Source: Caballeronia peredens
GTDB taxonomy: Bacteria > Pseudomonadota > Gammaproteobacteria > Burkholderiales > Burkholderiaceae
Direction: 5' to 3'
Assembly: GCA_001544595.2 (NCBI GenBank)
Contig: FCOH02000023.1
Location: 28,612 to 92,611 of the forward strand
DNA: 64,000 nt
In this document: piece by piece, positions 8,971 to 17,233 of the stretch
How positions within the stretch are numbered: the first letter of the stretch is position 1
How the letters are laid out: each line of letters opens with the position of its first letter
Translations under genes and position numbers: made by a program
The notes under the pieces: model-generated
What the model saw: the letters and a program-made list of their open reading frames with translations, nothing else
The model's database searches: none
Told to the model about the DNA's origin: nothing

Positions 8971-10215
8971 ATGAACCGATTGCCGGAACATTCCGTTGAA
9001 ATCACGACCGCGTCCAGCGACGCCGCCGCTGAGTCCGTCTCAGTGTCTCGCGCCTTCACTCGCGAAGAGGAGGCTGCGCTGGCGGAACTCGCGCAACGCA
9101 TCAAGGCGTGGGGGCGCGAGCTGGGATTCGGTGCGGTCGGTATCAGCGATATCGACCTGACGGATGCCGAGAAAGGCCTCGCTGATTGGCTCGAAGCAGG
9201 CTATCACGGCGAAATGGATTATATGGCCAAACATGGGATGAAACGCGCGCGGCCGGCCGAGCTTGTGGCCGGAACGCGACGCGTGATCACCGCGCGCATG
9301 GCCTATCTGCCCGCGCAGACGCTCGAAAAAACGGGCGATGAAAGTGTCGCGACAGCCGATGGTCAGAAGAACGACTGGCGCGCGATCGAATGGACGCGGC
9401 TCGCGCAGCCCGCGCAAGCGAACGTCTCGATCTACGCCCGCGGCCGCGACTATCACAAGGTCATGCGCCACCGGCTGCAGCAACTGGCGGAGCGCATCGA
9501 AGGCGCAATCGGGCCGTTCGGGTATCGCGTGTTCACGGATTCCGCGCCCGTGCTGGAAGTCGCGCTCGCGCAGAAAGCCGGCAACGGCTGGCGCGGCAAG
9601 CACACGCTGCTGCTCGATCGCGACGCGGGTTCGCTGTTCTTCCTGGGCGAGATTCTCGTCGATGTTCCGCTGCCCGCCGATCCGCATCCGGAGCAGGACG
9701 GCGCGCATTGCGGGCAGTGCACGCGCTGCATCGGCGCATGTCCGACGGGCGCGATCGTCGCGCCGTATCGCGTCGATGCGCGGCGCTGCATCTCGTATCT
9801 GACGATCGAACTGCACGGCAGCATTCCCGAGGACATGCGTCCGCTGATCGGCAATCGCGTCTACGGTTGCGACGACTGCCAGCTCGTCTGTCCGTGGAAC
9901 AAGTTCGCGCAGGCCGCGCCCGTCGCGGATTTCGACGTGCGGCACGGGCTCGATCGCGCGACGCTCGTCGAACTGTTCGCGTGGAGCGCGGCGGATTTCG
10001 ACACGCGCATGCAGGGCAGTGCGATCCGGCGCATCGGTCACGAGCGCTGGCTGCGCAATCTCGCGGTGGCGATGGGCAACGCGTTGCGCGCGTCCGGGCT
10101 CGATACGGGCGAACGCGAGGCGATTGTCGAAGCGTTGACCGCGCGTGCCGACGATGCGTCCGCGCTGGTGCGCGAGCATGTGCGCTGGGCGCTCGCGCAA
10201 GGGAGCGAGACATGA
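8971..10215 (+). CDS. queG: Epoxyqueuosine reductase QueG
   Basis: The 414-residue cobalamin-dependent iron-sulfur enzyme reduces epoxyqueuosine to queuosine in tRNA. The C-terminal half shows two 4Fe-4S motifs: CGQCTRCIGACPTGA (cysteines near 247, 250, 253 and 257) and CDDCQLVCPWN (near 300, 303 and 307). N-terminal conserved text includes GEMDYM and RVITARMAYLP. ATG 8971 is preferred; a GTG at 8968 is adjacent. About 30 non-conserved residues precede the core. Its start is only 18 bases from that of tsaE on the other strand, so the divergent promoters must overlap the neighbouring genes. It is the first gene of the queG-ogt-xerD overlap chain. Confidence 0.93.
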   Translation: MNRLPEHSVEITTASSDAAAESVSVSRAFTREEEAALAELAQRIKAWGRELGFGAVGISDIDLTDAEKGLADWLEAGYHGEMDYMAKHGMKRARPAELVAGTRRVITARMAYLPAQTLEKTGDESVATADGQKNDWRAIEWTRLAQPAQANVSIYARGRDYHKVMRHRLQQLAERIEGAIGPFGYRVFTDSAPVLEVALAQKAGNGWRGKHTLLLDRDAGSLFFLGEILVDVPLPADPHPEQDGAHCGQCTRCIGACPTGAIVAPYRVDARRCISYLTIELHGSIPEDMRPLIGNRVYGCDDCQLVCPWNKFAQAAPVADFDVRHGLDRATLVELFAWSAADFDTRMQGSAIRRIGHERWLRNLAVAMGNALRASGLDTGEREAIVEALTARADDASALVREHVRWALAQGSET

Positions 10216-10688
10216 CACCATTCGATGCCGTCATCGACGCGCCGTTCGGCAAAGTCGGCATTCGCGCCGACGAGCGGTTCGTGCGCGAGATCGTCTATTT
10301 GCCGGGCGACACACCGGCGATCGATCCGCAAAAGCCGCTCGCGGAAAAAGCCGCCGGACAGATCCGCCGCTATTTCGACGCGCCGTCGATGCATTTCGAC
10401 CTGCCGCTCGCGACCGGCGGCACGGTGTTCCAGCGGCGCGTCTGGGCGGGCATCAGCGGCATCGCGCCGGGAAACGTCTGGACCTACGGGCAGCTTGCGC
10501 GCGAGATCGGCAGCGTGCCGCGCGCAGTCGGCCAGGCGTGCGGCTCCAATCCGCTGCCGATCGTGATACCGTGCCACCGGGTAGTGGCGGCGGGCGGCAT
10601 CGGCGGCTTCGCGCATCATCCCGGCGAAGGTTTTTATCGCAACGTGAAGCGCTGGCTGCTGGCGCATGAAGGTGTATCGATCGCATGA
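10212..10688 (+). CDS. ogt: Methylated-DNA--[protein]-cysteine S-methyltransferase
   Basis: The 158-residue protein removes O6-alkyl groups from guanine by suicidal transfer to its own cysteine. The active site is IPCHRVV with Cys121 (PCHRV at 120-124), preceded by the helix-turn-helix region VWTYGQLAREIGSVPRAVGQACGSNP. Its ATG overlaps the queG stop in an ATGA arrangement, and its own stop overlaps the xerD start in the same way, which indicates translational coupling in a three-gene operon. There is no Ada-type N-terminal regulatory domain, so it is a stand-alone repair enzyme. Confidence 0.93.
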   Translation: MTPFDAVIDAPFGKVGIRADERFVREIVYLPGDTPAIDPQKPLAEKAAGQIRRYFDAPSMHFDLPLATGGTVFQRRVWAGISGIAPGNVWTYGQLAREIGSVPRAVGQACGSNPLPIVIPCHRVVAAGGIGGFAHHPGEGFYRNVKRWLLAHEGVSIA

Positions 10689-11614
10689 CGAGCGCAACGA
10701 CCGACGAAATACAAACGCCAGGGCTGGCCGCGAGCCACGATTCGATCGATCTCTTTTGCGATGCGCTATGGCTCGAACACGGGCTCGCCAAAAACTCGCT
10801 CGAAGCGTACCGGCGCGATCTGAAGCTCTTCGCAGAATGGCTCGGCAAGACGCGCGGCGCGTCGCTCGACGTCGCGGCCGAAGCGGACATGAACGGCTAC
10901 ATGGCGGCGCGTCGCGGCGACAAGGCGACCTCCGCGAACCGGCGTTTGTCCGTGTTTCGCCGCTACTATGCGTGGGCGCTGCGCGAACATCGGACGGCCG
11001 CCGACCCCACGCTCAAGTTGCGTTCGGCGAAGCAGCCGCCGCGCTTTCCGTCGACGCTCAACGAGGCGCAGGTCGAAGCGCTGCTTCACGCGCCCGATAT
11101 CGAAACGCCGCTCGGCCTGCGCGACCGCACCATGCTCGAACTGATGTACGCGAGCGGCCTGCGCGTGACCGAGCTCGTCACGCTGAAGACCGTGGAGCTT
11201 GGCCTGAACGAAGGCGTCGTACGCGTAATGGGCAAGGGCTCGAAAGAGCGTCTGATTCCGTTCGGCGAGACGGCGCACGACTGGCTCGAACGCTATCTGC
11301 GTGAATCGCGCCAGGTGTTGCTCGGCGCGCGCGCCGCCGATGCGCTGTTCGTCACGACGCGCGGCGAGGGCATGACGCGCCAGCAGTTCTGGAACATCAT
11401 CAAGCGCCATGCGCTGAACGGCGGCGTGCACGCGCCGCTTTCGCCGCACACGCTGCGTCACGCGTTCGCGACGCATCTGCTCAACCACGGCGCAGACTTG
11501 CGCGTCGTGCAGTTGCTGCTCGGGCATTCGGACATCTCGACGACGCAGATCTACACGCACGTCGCGCGCGAGCGCCTGCACAAGCTGCATCGGGAGCATC
11601 ATCCGCGCGGCTAG
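10685..11614 (+). CDS. xerD: Site-specific tyrosine recombinase XerD
   Basis: The 309-residue recombinase works with XerC at dif to resolve chromosome dimers. The N-terminal SAM-like domain (about 20-105) precedes the catalytic domain with Arg160 (GLRVTEL), Lys184 (GKGSKER), His255 and Arg258 (HTLRH), His281 (LLGHSD) and the nucleophile Tyr290 (IYTHV), a complete catalytic set. Length is close to the usual 300. It is a core gene, not an integrase of a mobile element: no attachment site, integron or phage genes surround it. Its TAG stop shares a CTAG with the stop of the convergent acyl-CoA dehydrogenase gene. Confidence 0.94.
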   Translation: MTSATTDEIQTPGLAASHDSIDLFCDALWLEHGLAKNSLEAYRRDLKLFAEWLGKTRGASLDVAAEADMNGYMAARRGDKATSANRRLSVFRRYYAWALREHRTAADPTLKLRSAKQPPRFPSTLNEAQVEALLHAPDIETPLGLRDRTMLELMYASGLRVTELVTLKTVELGLNEGVVRVMGKGSKERLIPFGETAHDWLERYLRESRQVLLGARAADALFVTTRGEGMTRQQFWNIIKRHALNGGVHAPLSPHTLRHAFATHLLNHGADLRVVQLLLGHSDISTTQIYTHVARERLHKLHREHHPRG

Positions 11615-12762
11615 ATTTCCGCGCCGCGCATCAGGCCGCGCGCGATGATCACCTGCTGGATCTGCGACGTGCCTTCATACAGCCTGAACAGCCGCACGTC
11701 GCGATAAAAGCGCTCGATGCCGTATTCCGCGATATAACCCGCGCCTCCATGCACCTGCACCGCGCGATCCGCAACGCGCCCGCACATCTCGGTGGCGAAA
11801 TACTTGGCGCACGACGCTTCCACCGAGACATCGCGCCCTTCGTCGCGGCGCCGCGCGACATCGAGCACCATGCATTCGGCGGCGTAGAGTTCGGCCTTGC
11901 TGTCGGCGAGCATGCCCTGCACGAGCTGGAATTCGGCGATCGGCTGGCCGAACTGGCGGCGTTGCATCGCGTAGGCGAGCGCGTCGCGCAGCATGCGTCT
12001 GGCCGCGCCGACGGCGATCGCCGCGATATGAATGCGGCCCTTGTCGAGCGTTTTCATCGCCGTCTTGAAGCCGATGCCTTCCGCACCGCCGATCAACTGG
12101 CTCGCCGGCACGCGGCAGTCTTCGAAGATCACGTCGGCCGTGTGGGCGCCGCGCTGGCCCATCTTGCGGTCCGGCTTGCCGATGGAAAGGCCCGGCGTAC
12201 CGCGCTCGACGATGAACGCCGAGATGCCGCTCGCGCCCGGTGCGTCGCTCGTGCGGGCCATGACCGTGTAGACGCCCGCTTCGGGCGCGTTGGTGATGAA
12301 GCGCTTGGTGCCGTTGAGCACATAGAACTCGCCGTCCTTTTTCGCGCGGGTCTTGAGCGACGCCGCGTCCGAGCCCGCATCCGGCTCCGTCAGACAAAAC
12401 GAGCCGATCAGATCGCCCGCCGCGAGCTTCGGCAGATAGTGCGATTTTTGCGTCTCGGTACCGTCGAGCACGATGCCGATCGACCCGATGCCGTTGTTCG
12501 TGCCGATCATCGAGCGAAACGCCGGCGAGGTCTGTCCGAGCTCGAACGCGATGCGCACTTCCTCTTCCATCGTGAGACCGAGGCCGCCGTAGGCCTCCGG
12601 AATCGTGAGGCCGAACAGGCCGATTTCGCGCATGGCGTCGATGAGGTCGGCGGGAATGACGTCGGTTTCGTCGACTTCGGCCTCGCGCGGGACGAGCTGC
12701 TCGCGCACGAACCGGCGGATGGTGTCTTCGAGCAGGGTCTGGATTTCGGCGTCGCGGATCAT
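11611..12762 (-). CDS. Acyl-CoA dehydrogenase family protein
   Basis: A 383-residue FAD enzyme that introduces a trans-2 double bond into acyl-CoA. Blocks seen are PEAYGGLGL, the FAD/substrate segment FCLTEPDAGSDAASLKT, TNAPEAGVYTVMART, and the C-terminal QVHGGAGYIAEYGIERFYRDVR followed by LYEGTSQIQ, whose glutamate (about 363) is the expected catalytic base. ATG 12762 is chosen because AAGGAG lies just upstream; the frame runs open further but without conservation. It is monocistronic and convergent with xerD. Chain-length or branched-chain specificity cannot be read from the sequence. Confidence 0.9.
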   Translation of the reverse strand: MIRDAEIQTLLEDTIRRFVREQLVPREAEVDETDVIPADLIDAMREIGLFGLTIPEAYGGLGLTMEEEVRIAFELGQTSPAFRSMIGTNNGIGSIGIVLDGTETQKSHYLPKLAAGDLIGSFCLTEPDAGSDAASLKTRAKKDGEFYVLNGTKRFITNAPEAGVYTVMARTSDAPGASGISAFIVERGTPGLSIGKPDRKMGQRGAHTADVIFEDCRVPASQLIGGAEGIGFKTAMKTLDKGRIHIAAIAVGAARRMLRDALAYAMQRRQFGQPIAEFQLVQGMLADSKAELYAAECMVLDVARRRDEGRDVSVEASCAKYFATEMCGRVADRAVQVHGGAGYIAEYGIERFYRDVRLFRLYEGTSQIQQVIIARGLMRGAEI

Positions 12763-12861
12763 CGGGAATCTCCTTTTCACATTTCGCGAACGATCGTGCC
12801 ACGACAGCGCGGCTTTTGACACTAGGCCGTTCGGCCGATGGTGAGCCGCAAAGCGCGCCGC

Positions 12862-12867
12862 TACAAT
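12862..12867 (+). promoter_or_regulatory. -10 box of ybaK (near-leaderless)
   Basis: TACAAT ends 6 bases before ATG 12874. If it is the -10 element, transcription would start at or within a few bases of the start codon, giving a leaderless message. No clear -35 was assigned. Confidence 0.45.
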
Positions 12868-12873
12868 GCGTCC

Positions 12874-13365
12874 ATGTCGAAAAGCAAACACGTCTCCGAA
12901 ACGCCCGCGACGCAATTCCTGCGCCGCCACAAGGTCGAGTTCGGCGAGCATCCCTACGATTATGTCGAGCACGGCGGCACGGAAGAATCCGCGCGGCAAC
13001 TCGGCGTGGACGAACATCGCGTCATCAAGACGCTCGTCATGGAGGACGAGCACGCCCGGCCGCTCATCGTCCTCATGCACGGCGACCGCACCGTGTCCAC
13101 CAAGAATCTCGCGAGACAGACGGGCGCCAAGCGCATCGAGCCGTGCAAGCCGGAAGTCGCGAACCGGCACTCGGGCTTTCTGGTGGGCGGAACGTCGCCG
13201 TTCGGCACGAGGAAGGCGATGCCGGTGTACGTCGAGTCGAGCATCCTCGATCTCGACATCATTTACCTGAACGGCGGGCGGCGCGGCTATCTTGTCAGCA
13301 TCGATCCGAACGTGCTGAGCAGCCTGCTGAACGCGAAACCCGTCCAGTGCGCGAGCGTCGATTAG
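12874..13365 (+). CDS. ybaK: Cys-tRNA(Pro)/Cys-tRNA(Cys) deacylase YbaK
   Basis: The 163-residue YbaK/EbsC-type editing protein hydrolyses cysteine mischarged onto tRNA(Pro) by ProRS. It starts MSKSKHVSETPATQFLRRH and carries VIKTLVMEDE, KNLARQTGAKRIEPC and the signature VGGTSPFGTRK with the functional lysine/glycine region. The frame is open upstream to 12838 but conservation begins at ATG 12874, which sits directly after a TACAAT -10-like box. It is followed 36 bases later by plsY on the same strand. Confidence 0.9.
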   Translation: MSKSKHVSETPATQFLRRHKVEFGEHPYDYVEHGGTEESARQLGVDEHRVIKTLVMEDEHARPLIVLMHGDRTVSTKNLARQTGAKRIEPCKPEVANRHSGFLVGGTSPFGTRKAMPVYVESSILDLDIIYLNGGRRGYLVSIDPNVLSSLLNAKPVQCASVD

Positions 13366-13401
13366 AATGCACACCGCTCTCGCTACCACCCAAATGACAC
13401 C

Positions 13402-14028
13402 ATGATTTTTCTGCTCGTCGCCGTCGTGTCCTATCTGATCGGCTCGATATCGTTCGCCGTCGTGGTGAGCCACGCGATGGGACTCGCCGATCCGCGCTCC
13501 TACGGCTCGGGCAATCCCGGCGCGACCAACGTGCTGCGCACAGGCAACAAGAAAGCCGCGATTCTCACGCTCATCGGCGACGCGTTCAAAGGCTGGTTAC
13601 CGGTCTGGGTCGTGGTGCATTTCGGCGCGAACTTCGGCTGGGATCAGGCGGGAATCGTCACCGCGACGGCGCTTGCGGCCATCTGCGTGTTTCTCGGGCA
13701 TCTGTACCCGGTCTTCTTCCGGTTTCAGGGCGGCAAAGGCGTGGCGACCGCGGCGGGCGTGCTGCTCGCGATCCATCCGGTTTTAGGTCTCGCGACGCTG
13801 CTGACGTGGCTCATCATCGCGTTCTTTTTCCGCTATTCGTCGCTGGCGGCGCTGGTCGCGGCGGTGTTCGCGCCGTTCTATCAGGTGTTTCTGTTCGGGC
13901 CGAGCCGCATCTCGCTCGCGGTGCTGGCCATGAGCCTGCTCCTCATTTGGCGGCATCGCGCCAATATTTCGAAGCTTCTGGCGGGCAAGGAAAGCCGTAT
14001 CGGCAGCAAGAAGAAAGTGGCCGAGTGA
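13402..14028 (+). CDS. plsY: Glycerol-3-phosphate acyltransferase PlsY
   Basis: The 208-residue integral membrane enzyme acylates sn-glycerol 3-phosphate using acyl-phosphate, the first step of phospholipid synthesis. Typical motifs are seen: GSGNPGATNVLR (about 34-45), a second conserved loop GDAFKGWLPV and the third LGHLYPVFFRFQGGKGVATAAG. There are five to six hydrophobic segments, and the C-terminus is short and basic. It lies downstream of ybaK and ends at a long perfect palindromic terminator shared with yajQ. Confidence 0.95.
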   Translation: MIFLLVAVVSYLIGSISFAVVVSHAMGLADPRSYGSGNPGATNVLRTGNKKAAILTLIGDAFKGWLPVWVVVHFGANFGWDQAGIVTATALAAICVFLGHLYPVFFRFQGGKGVATAAGVLLAIHPVLGLATLLTWLIIAFFFRYSSLAALVAAVFAPFYQVFLFGPSRISLAVLAMSLLLIWRHRANISKLLAGKESRIGSKKKVAE

Positions 14029-14033
14029 GAAGC

Positions 14034-14071
14034 AAAAAAGCCGTTCCGAACTAGTTCGGAACGGCTTTTTT
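14034..14071 (+). terminator. Bidirectional terminator between plsY and yajQ
   Basis: A 38-base perfect palindrome (arms AAAAAAGCCGTTCCGAAC and its complement around a central TA) has an A-run on one side and a T-run on the other. It therefore terminates both convergent genes. Confidence 0.92.
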
Positions 14072-14093
14072 CACATCGAGCTAACCAGACCGG

Positions 14094-14579
14094 TCAGTCG
14101 CGGAAGTTGTTGAAGTCGAGCGGCGTGTCCGTGACTTCCTTCTTGAGCAGCGCGATCGCGCTTTGCAGGTCGTCGCGTTTCGTGCCTTGCACGCGCACGG
14201 CATCGCCTTGAATGCTTGCCTGCACCTTGATCTTGCTGTCCTTCACGACCTTGACGATTTTCTTCGCCAGATCGCCCGACACGCCTTTCTTCACCGTGAC
14301 GACCTGCTTCAGCTTGTCGCCGCCGATTTTTTCCTGCTTGCCGTAGTCGAGAAACCGCACGTCGACGCCGCGCTTGGCCATCTTGTTCAGCAGAACGTCC
14401 TTCACCTGGCTGAGCTTGAAATCGTCGTCGGCGTAGAGCGTGAGTTCGCGCTCCTTTTGCTCGACGCGTGAATCCGAACCTTTGAAGTCGAAGCGCGTCG
14501 AGATTTCCTTGTTCGATTGCTCGATCGCGTTCTTCACTTCGATCATGTTTGCTTCGCTGACAACGTCAAACGATGGCAT
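14094..14579 (-). CDS. yajQ: YajQ family nucleotide-binding protein
   Basis: The 161-residue UPF0234/YajQ protein begins MPSFDVVSEANMIEVKNAIEQ and contains ISTRFDFKGSDSRVE and AVRVQGTKRDDLQ, all family hallmarks. YajQ homologues bind cyclic-di-GMP and act as effectors (shown in Xanthomonas), and also bind RNA and other nucleotides; which applies here is not visible. It is monocistronic, convergent with plsY, and shares that gene's terminator. Confidence 0.94.
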   Translation of the reverse strand: MPSFDVVSEANMIEVKNAIEQSNKEISTRFDFKGSDSRVEQKERELTLYADDDFKLSQVKDVLLNKMAKRGVDVRFLDYGKQEKIGGDKLKQVVTVKKGVSGDLAKKIVKVVKDSKIKVQASIQGDAVRVQGTKRDDLQSAIALLKKEVTDTPLDFNNFRD

Positions 14580-14744
14580 CTGAATTCTCCTTCGTTGAGG
14601 CGAGCGCGCCGGGCGGCTCGCGCAATTTCATGTGTATATAATTCGATCTCCCGTCATTCTACCGACGCGCCCGCCGTTTCCCCAAGGCCGCGCCGTTTCT
14701 CGAGCCTCGCCACGCGCTTATTCGCGTTACTTTCGCGGTTACTC

Positions 14745-15776
14745 ATGTCCCACGCATTCCTCGCGCCCGAACTCCTCGCCGATTACTCGCTGCGACCGCA
14801 CAACACGTTCGGCTTCGAGGTGCGCGCGCGTCACGCAATGAAAATCGACAGCGTCGAGGCAGCCGCCGCGCTGTACGCTGACAAACGCATCGCGAACATG
14901 GCGCACCTGGTGCTCGGCGGCGGAAGCAACGTCGTGCTTACGCGCGATTTCGACGGCGTCGCGCTGATCGTCGGCATCGCGGGAAAGCGCGTGATCGGCG
15001 AGGACGACAACGCGTGGCTCGTCGAAGCCGGCGCCGGCGAAAACTGGCACGACTTCGTCGCGTGGACGCTCGCGCACGGCATGCCGGGGCTGGAAAACCT
15101 AGCGTTGATCCCGGGCACGGTCGGCGCGGCGCCGATTCAGAACATCGGCGCGTACGGGCTCGAAATGGGCGAGCGCTTCGAGCGGCTGAGCGCGGTGGAG
15201 CTTGCCACGGGCGCGCGCGTCGAATTCGATCACGACGCCTGCGCGTTCGGTTATCGCGACAGCTTTTTCAAGCGGGCAGGGCGCGGGCGCTTCATGATCA
15301 CGTCGGTGGTGTTCCGGCTGCCGAAGGCATGGACGCCGCGTGCCGATTACGCCGACGTCGCTCGCGCGCTCGAAAACGCCACGCAATGCGACGCCCGGGC
15401 CATTTTCGACGCCGTCGTCGCCGTGCGGCGCGCGAAGCTGCCCGACTGGACCGTGCTCGGCAACGCGGGCAGCTTTTTCAAGAATCCGGTGGTGAGCGCG
15501 CAGGCTTTCGATGCGCTGCGCGCACAGGAACCCGGCGTCGTGTCGTATCGCCAGCCGGACGGGCAAGTCAAGCTCGCGGCCGGCTGGCTGATCGACCGCT
15601 GCGGCTGGAAAGGGCGCGGCATCGGCGGCGCGGCGGTGCACGACCGGCAGGCGCTCGTGCTCGTCAATCGCGGCGGCGCGACGGGCGCGCAAGTGATCGA
15701 ACTCGCCGAAGCGATCAAGCGCGACGTGCTCGCTCGTTTCGACGTCGAACTGGAAGTGGAGCCGGTCACGCTCTGA
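14745..15776 (+). CDS. murB: UDP-N-acetylenolpyruvoylglucosamine reductase MurB
   Basis: The 343-residue FAD/NADPH enzyme makes UDP-N-acetylmuramic acid, the second committed step of peptidoglycan precursor synthesis. FAD-binding motifs are LVLGGGSNVVL and LIPGTVGAAPIQNIGAYG, with the catalytic-region GNAGSFFKNPVV and YRQPDGQVKLAAGWLIDRCGWKG. The C-terminal layout (no insertion deletion) fits type I MurB. The frame is open for 76 codons upstream but conservation starts at MSHAFLAPELL. It converges with argG across a shared terminator. Confidence 0.95.
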   Translation: MSHAFLAPELLADYSLRPHNTFGFEVRARHAMKIDSVEAAAALYADKRIANMAHLVLGGGSNVVLTRDFDGVALIVGIAGKRVIGEDDNAWLVEAGAGENWHDFVAWTLAHGMPGLENLALIPGTVGAAPIQNIGAYGLEMGERFERLSAVELATGARVEFDHDACAFGYRDSFFKRAGRGRFMITSVVFRLPKAWTPRADYADVARALENATQCDARAIFDAVVAVRRAKLPDWTVLGNAGSFFKNPVVSAQAFDALRAQEPGVVSYRQPDGQVKLAAGWLIDRCGWKGRGIGGAAVHDRQALVLVNRGGATGAQVIELAEAIKRDVLARFDVELEVEPVTL

Positions 15777-15799
15777 TTCAGCCGCAAAACCGGACGCAA

Positions 15800-15833
15800 A
15801 AAAACCCGCCGAACCAGAGTCCGGCGGGTTTTT
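15800..15833 (+). terminator. Bidirectional terminator between murB and argG
   Basis: A 12-bp stem AAAAACCCGCCG/CGGCGGGTTTTT with a 10-base loop has a T-run on either strand. Confidence 0.9.
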
Positions 15834-15851
15834 CGTTTCTGACGCGGGCGA

Positions 15852-17081
15852 TTACGCGCCGCGCTTGCGGCGAGCGTTTTCCGCGATTCGCATGCGCAAC
15901 GCGTTCAGCTTGATGAAGCCGCCGGCGTCGGCTTGGTCGTAGGCGCCGCCGTCGTCGTCGAAGGTCGCGATGGTCTTGTCGAACAGCGTTTCCTTCGAAT
16001 CGCGCGCGACGACCGACACGCTGCCCTTGTAGAGCTTCACGCGCGTCCAGCCGTTCACCTTCTCCTGCGTGTGGTCGATCAGCACCTGCAGCGCGCGGCG
16101 CTCCGGGCTCCACCAGTAGCCGTTGTAGATCAGCGAAGCGTAGCGCGGCATCAGATCGTCTTTCAGATGCGCGACTTCGCGATCGAGCGTGATCGACTCG
16201 ATGCCGCGATGCGCCTTCAGCATGATCGTGCCGCCCGGCGTTTCATAGCAGCCGCGCGACTTCATGCCGACGTAGCGGTTTTCGACCAGATCCAGGCGGC
16301 CGATGCCGTGCTTGCCGCCGAGACGGTTCAGCTCGGTCAGCATCTCGGCCGGCGACAGGCGCTTGCCGTTCAGCGCGACCGGGTCGCCCCTTTCGAATTC
16401 GATGTCGACATATTCCGGCGCGTCCGGCGCTTCTTCCGGCGACACGGTCCAGCGCCACATGTCGGCTTCGGCTTCGGCCTTCGGGTCTTCCAGATGGCGG
16501 CCTTCGAACGAGATGTGCAGCAGGTTGGCGTCCATCGAGTAGGGCGCGCCGCCTTGCTTGTGCTTCATTTCGATCGGAATGCCGGCCTTTTCAGCGTACG
16601 CGAGCAGCTTTTCGCGCGAGAGCAGGTCCCATTCGCGCCACGGCGCGATCACCTTGATGCCCGGTTCGAGCGAGTAATAGCCGAGCTCGAAGCGCACTTG
16701 ATCGTTGCCTTTGCCGGTCGCGCCGTGCGAGACGGCCTGCGCGCCGGTCGCGCGCGCGATCTCGATCTGGCGCTTCGCGATGAGCGGACGCGCGATCGAC
16801 GTGCCCAGCAGATATTCGCCTTCGTAGAGGGTGTTCGCGCGGAACATCGGGAAGACGAAATCGCGGACGAACTCTTCACGCAGGTCTTCGATGAAGATGT
16901 TGTCCTGCTTGATGCCCAGCTGGAGCGCCTTCTTGCGCGCGGGCTCCAGTTCCTCGCCCTGGCCGATGTCGGCCGTGAAGGTCACGACTTCGGCGTCGTA
17001 GTTGTCCTGCAACCATTTCAGGATGACGGAGGTGTCGAGACCGCCCGAATAGGCGAGCACGACTTTCTTGATATCGCTCAT
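15852..17081 (-). CDS. argG: Argininosuccinate synthase
   Basis: The 409-residue ATP-dependent ligase joins citrulline and aspartate to argininosuccinate. The N-terminal PP-loop AYSGGLDTSVILKWL is at about 9-23, with SHGATGKGNDQVRFE and the citrulline/aspartate-binding region following. I use ATG 17081 (MSDIKKVVLAYSGG); an upstream in-frame ATG at 17156 adds 25 non-conserved residues. It lies downstream of argF on the same strand with a terminator-like hairpin in between, so the two may be separately transcribed although they act consecutively in arginine synthesis. Confidence 0.96.
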   Translation of the reverse strand: MSDIKKVVLAYSGGLDTSVILKWLQDNYDAEVVTFTADIGQGEELEPARKKALQLGIKQDNIFIEDLREEFVRDFVFPMFRANTLYEGEYLLGTSIARPLIAKRQIEIARATGAQAVSHGATGKGNDQVRFELGYYSLEPGIKVIAPWREWDLLSREKLLAYAEKAGIPIEMKHKQGGAPYSMDANLLHISFEGRHLEDPKAEAEADMWRWTVSPEEAPDAPEYVDIEFERGDPVALNGKRLSPAEMLTELNRLGGKHGIGRLDLVENRYVGMKSRGCYETPGGTIMLKAHRGIESITLDREVAHLKDDLMPRYASLIYNGYWWSPERRALQVLIDHTQEKVNGWTRVKLYKGSVSVVARDSKETLFDKTIATFDDDGGAYDQADAGGFIKLNALRMRIAENARRKRGA

Positions 17082-17190
17082 GGTGAACTCGTGTGCTGAA
17101 AAGCCAGGTGCGGCGGTTGTGCGCCGCTTCGCGTCCGCCGGGCACGCGACGGGCATGAAGTGCGCGGAAAAAACGCTATTTTGACATTAA

Positions 17191-17224
17191 AAAGCCGCGC
17201 TTCCGCAAATTCGGGATGCGCGGC
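17191..17224 (-). terminator. Terminator after argF
   Basis: Read on the minus strand, a GCCGCGC/GCGCGGC stem with a 17-base loop is followed by CTTTTTAATG, just after the argF stop. Confidence 0.65.
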
Positions 17225-17233
17225 CGGACGGAC

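Noticed and set aside
10685..11614. Tyrosine recombinase as evidence of an integrated mobile element
   Set aside because: The protein is XerD-like, in a coupled operon with queG and ogt, without attachment sites or phage genes.
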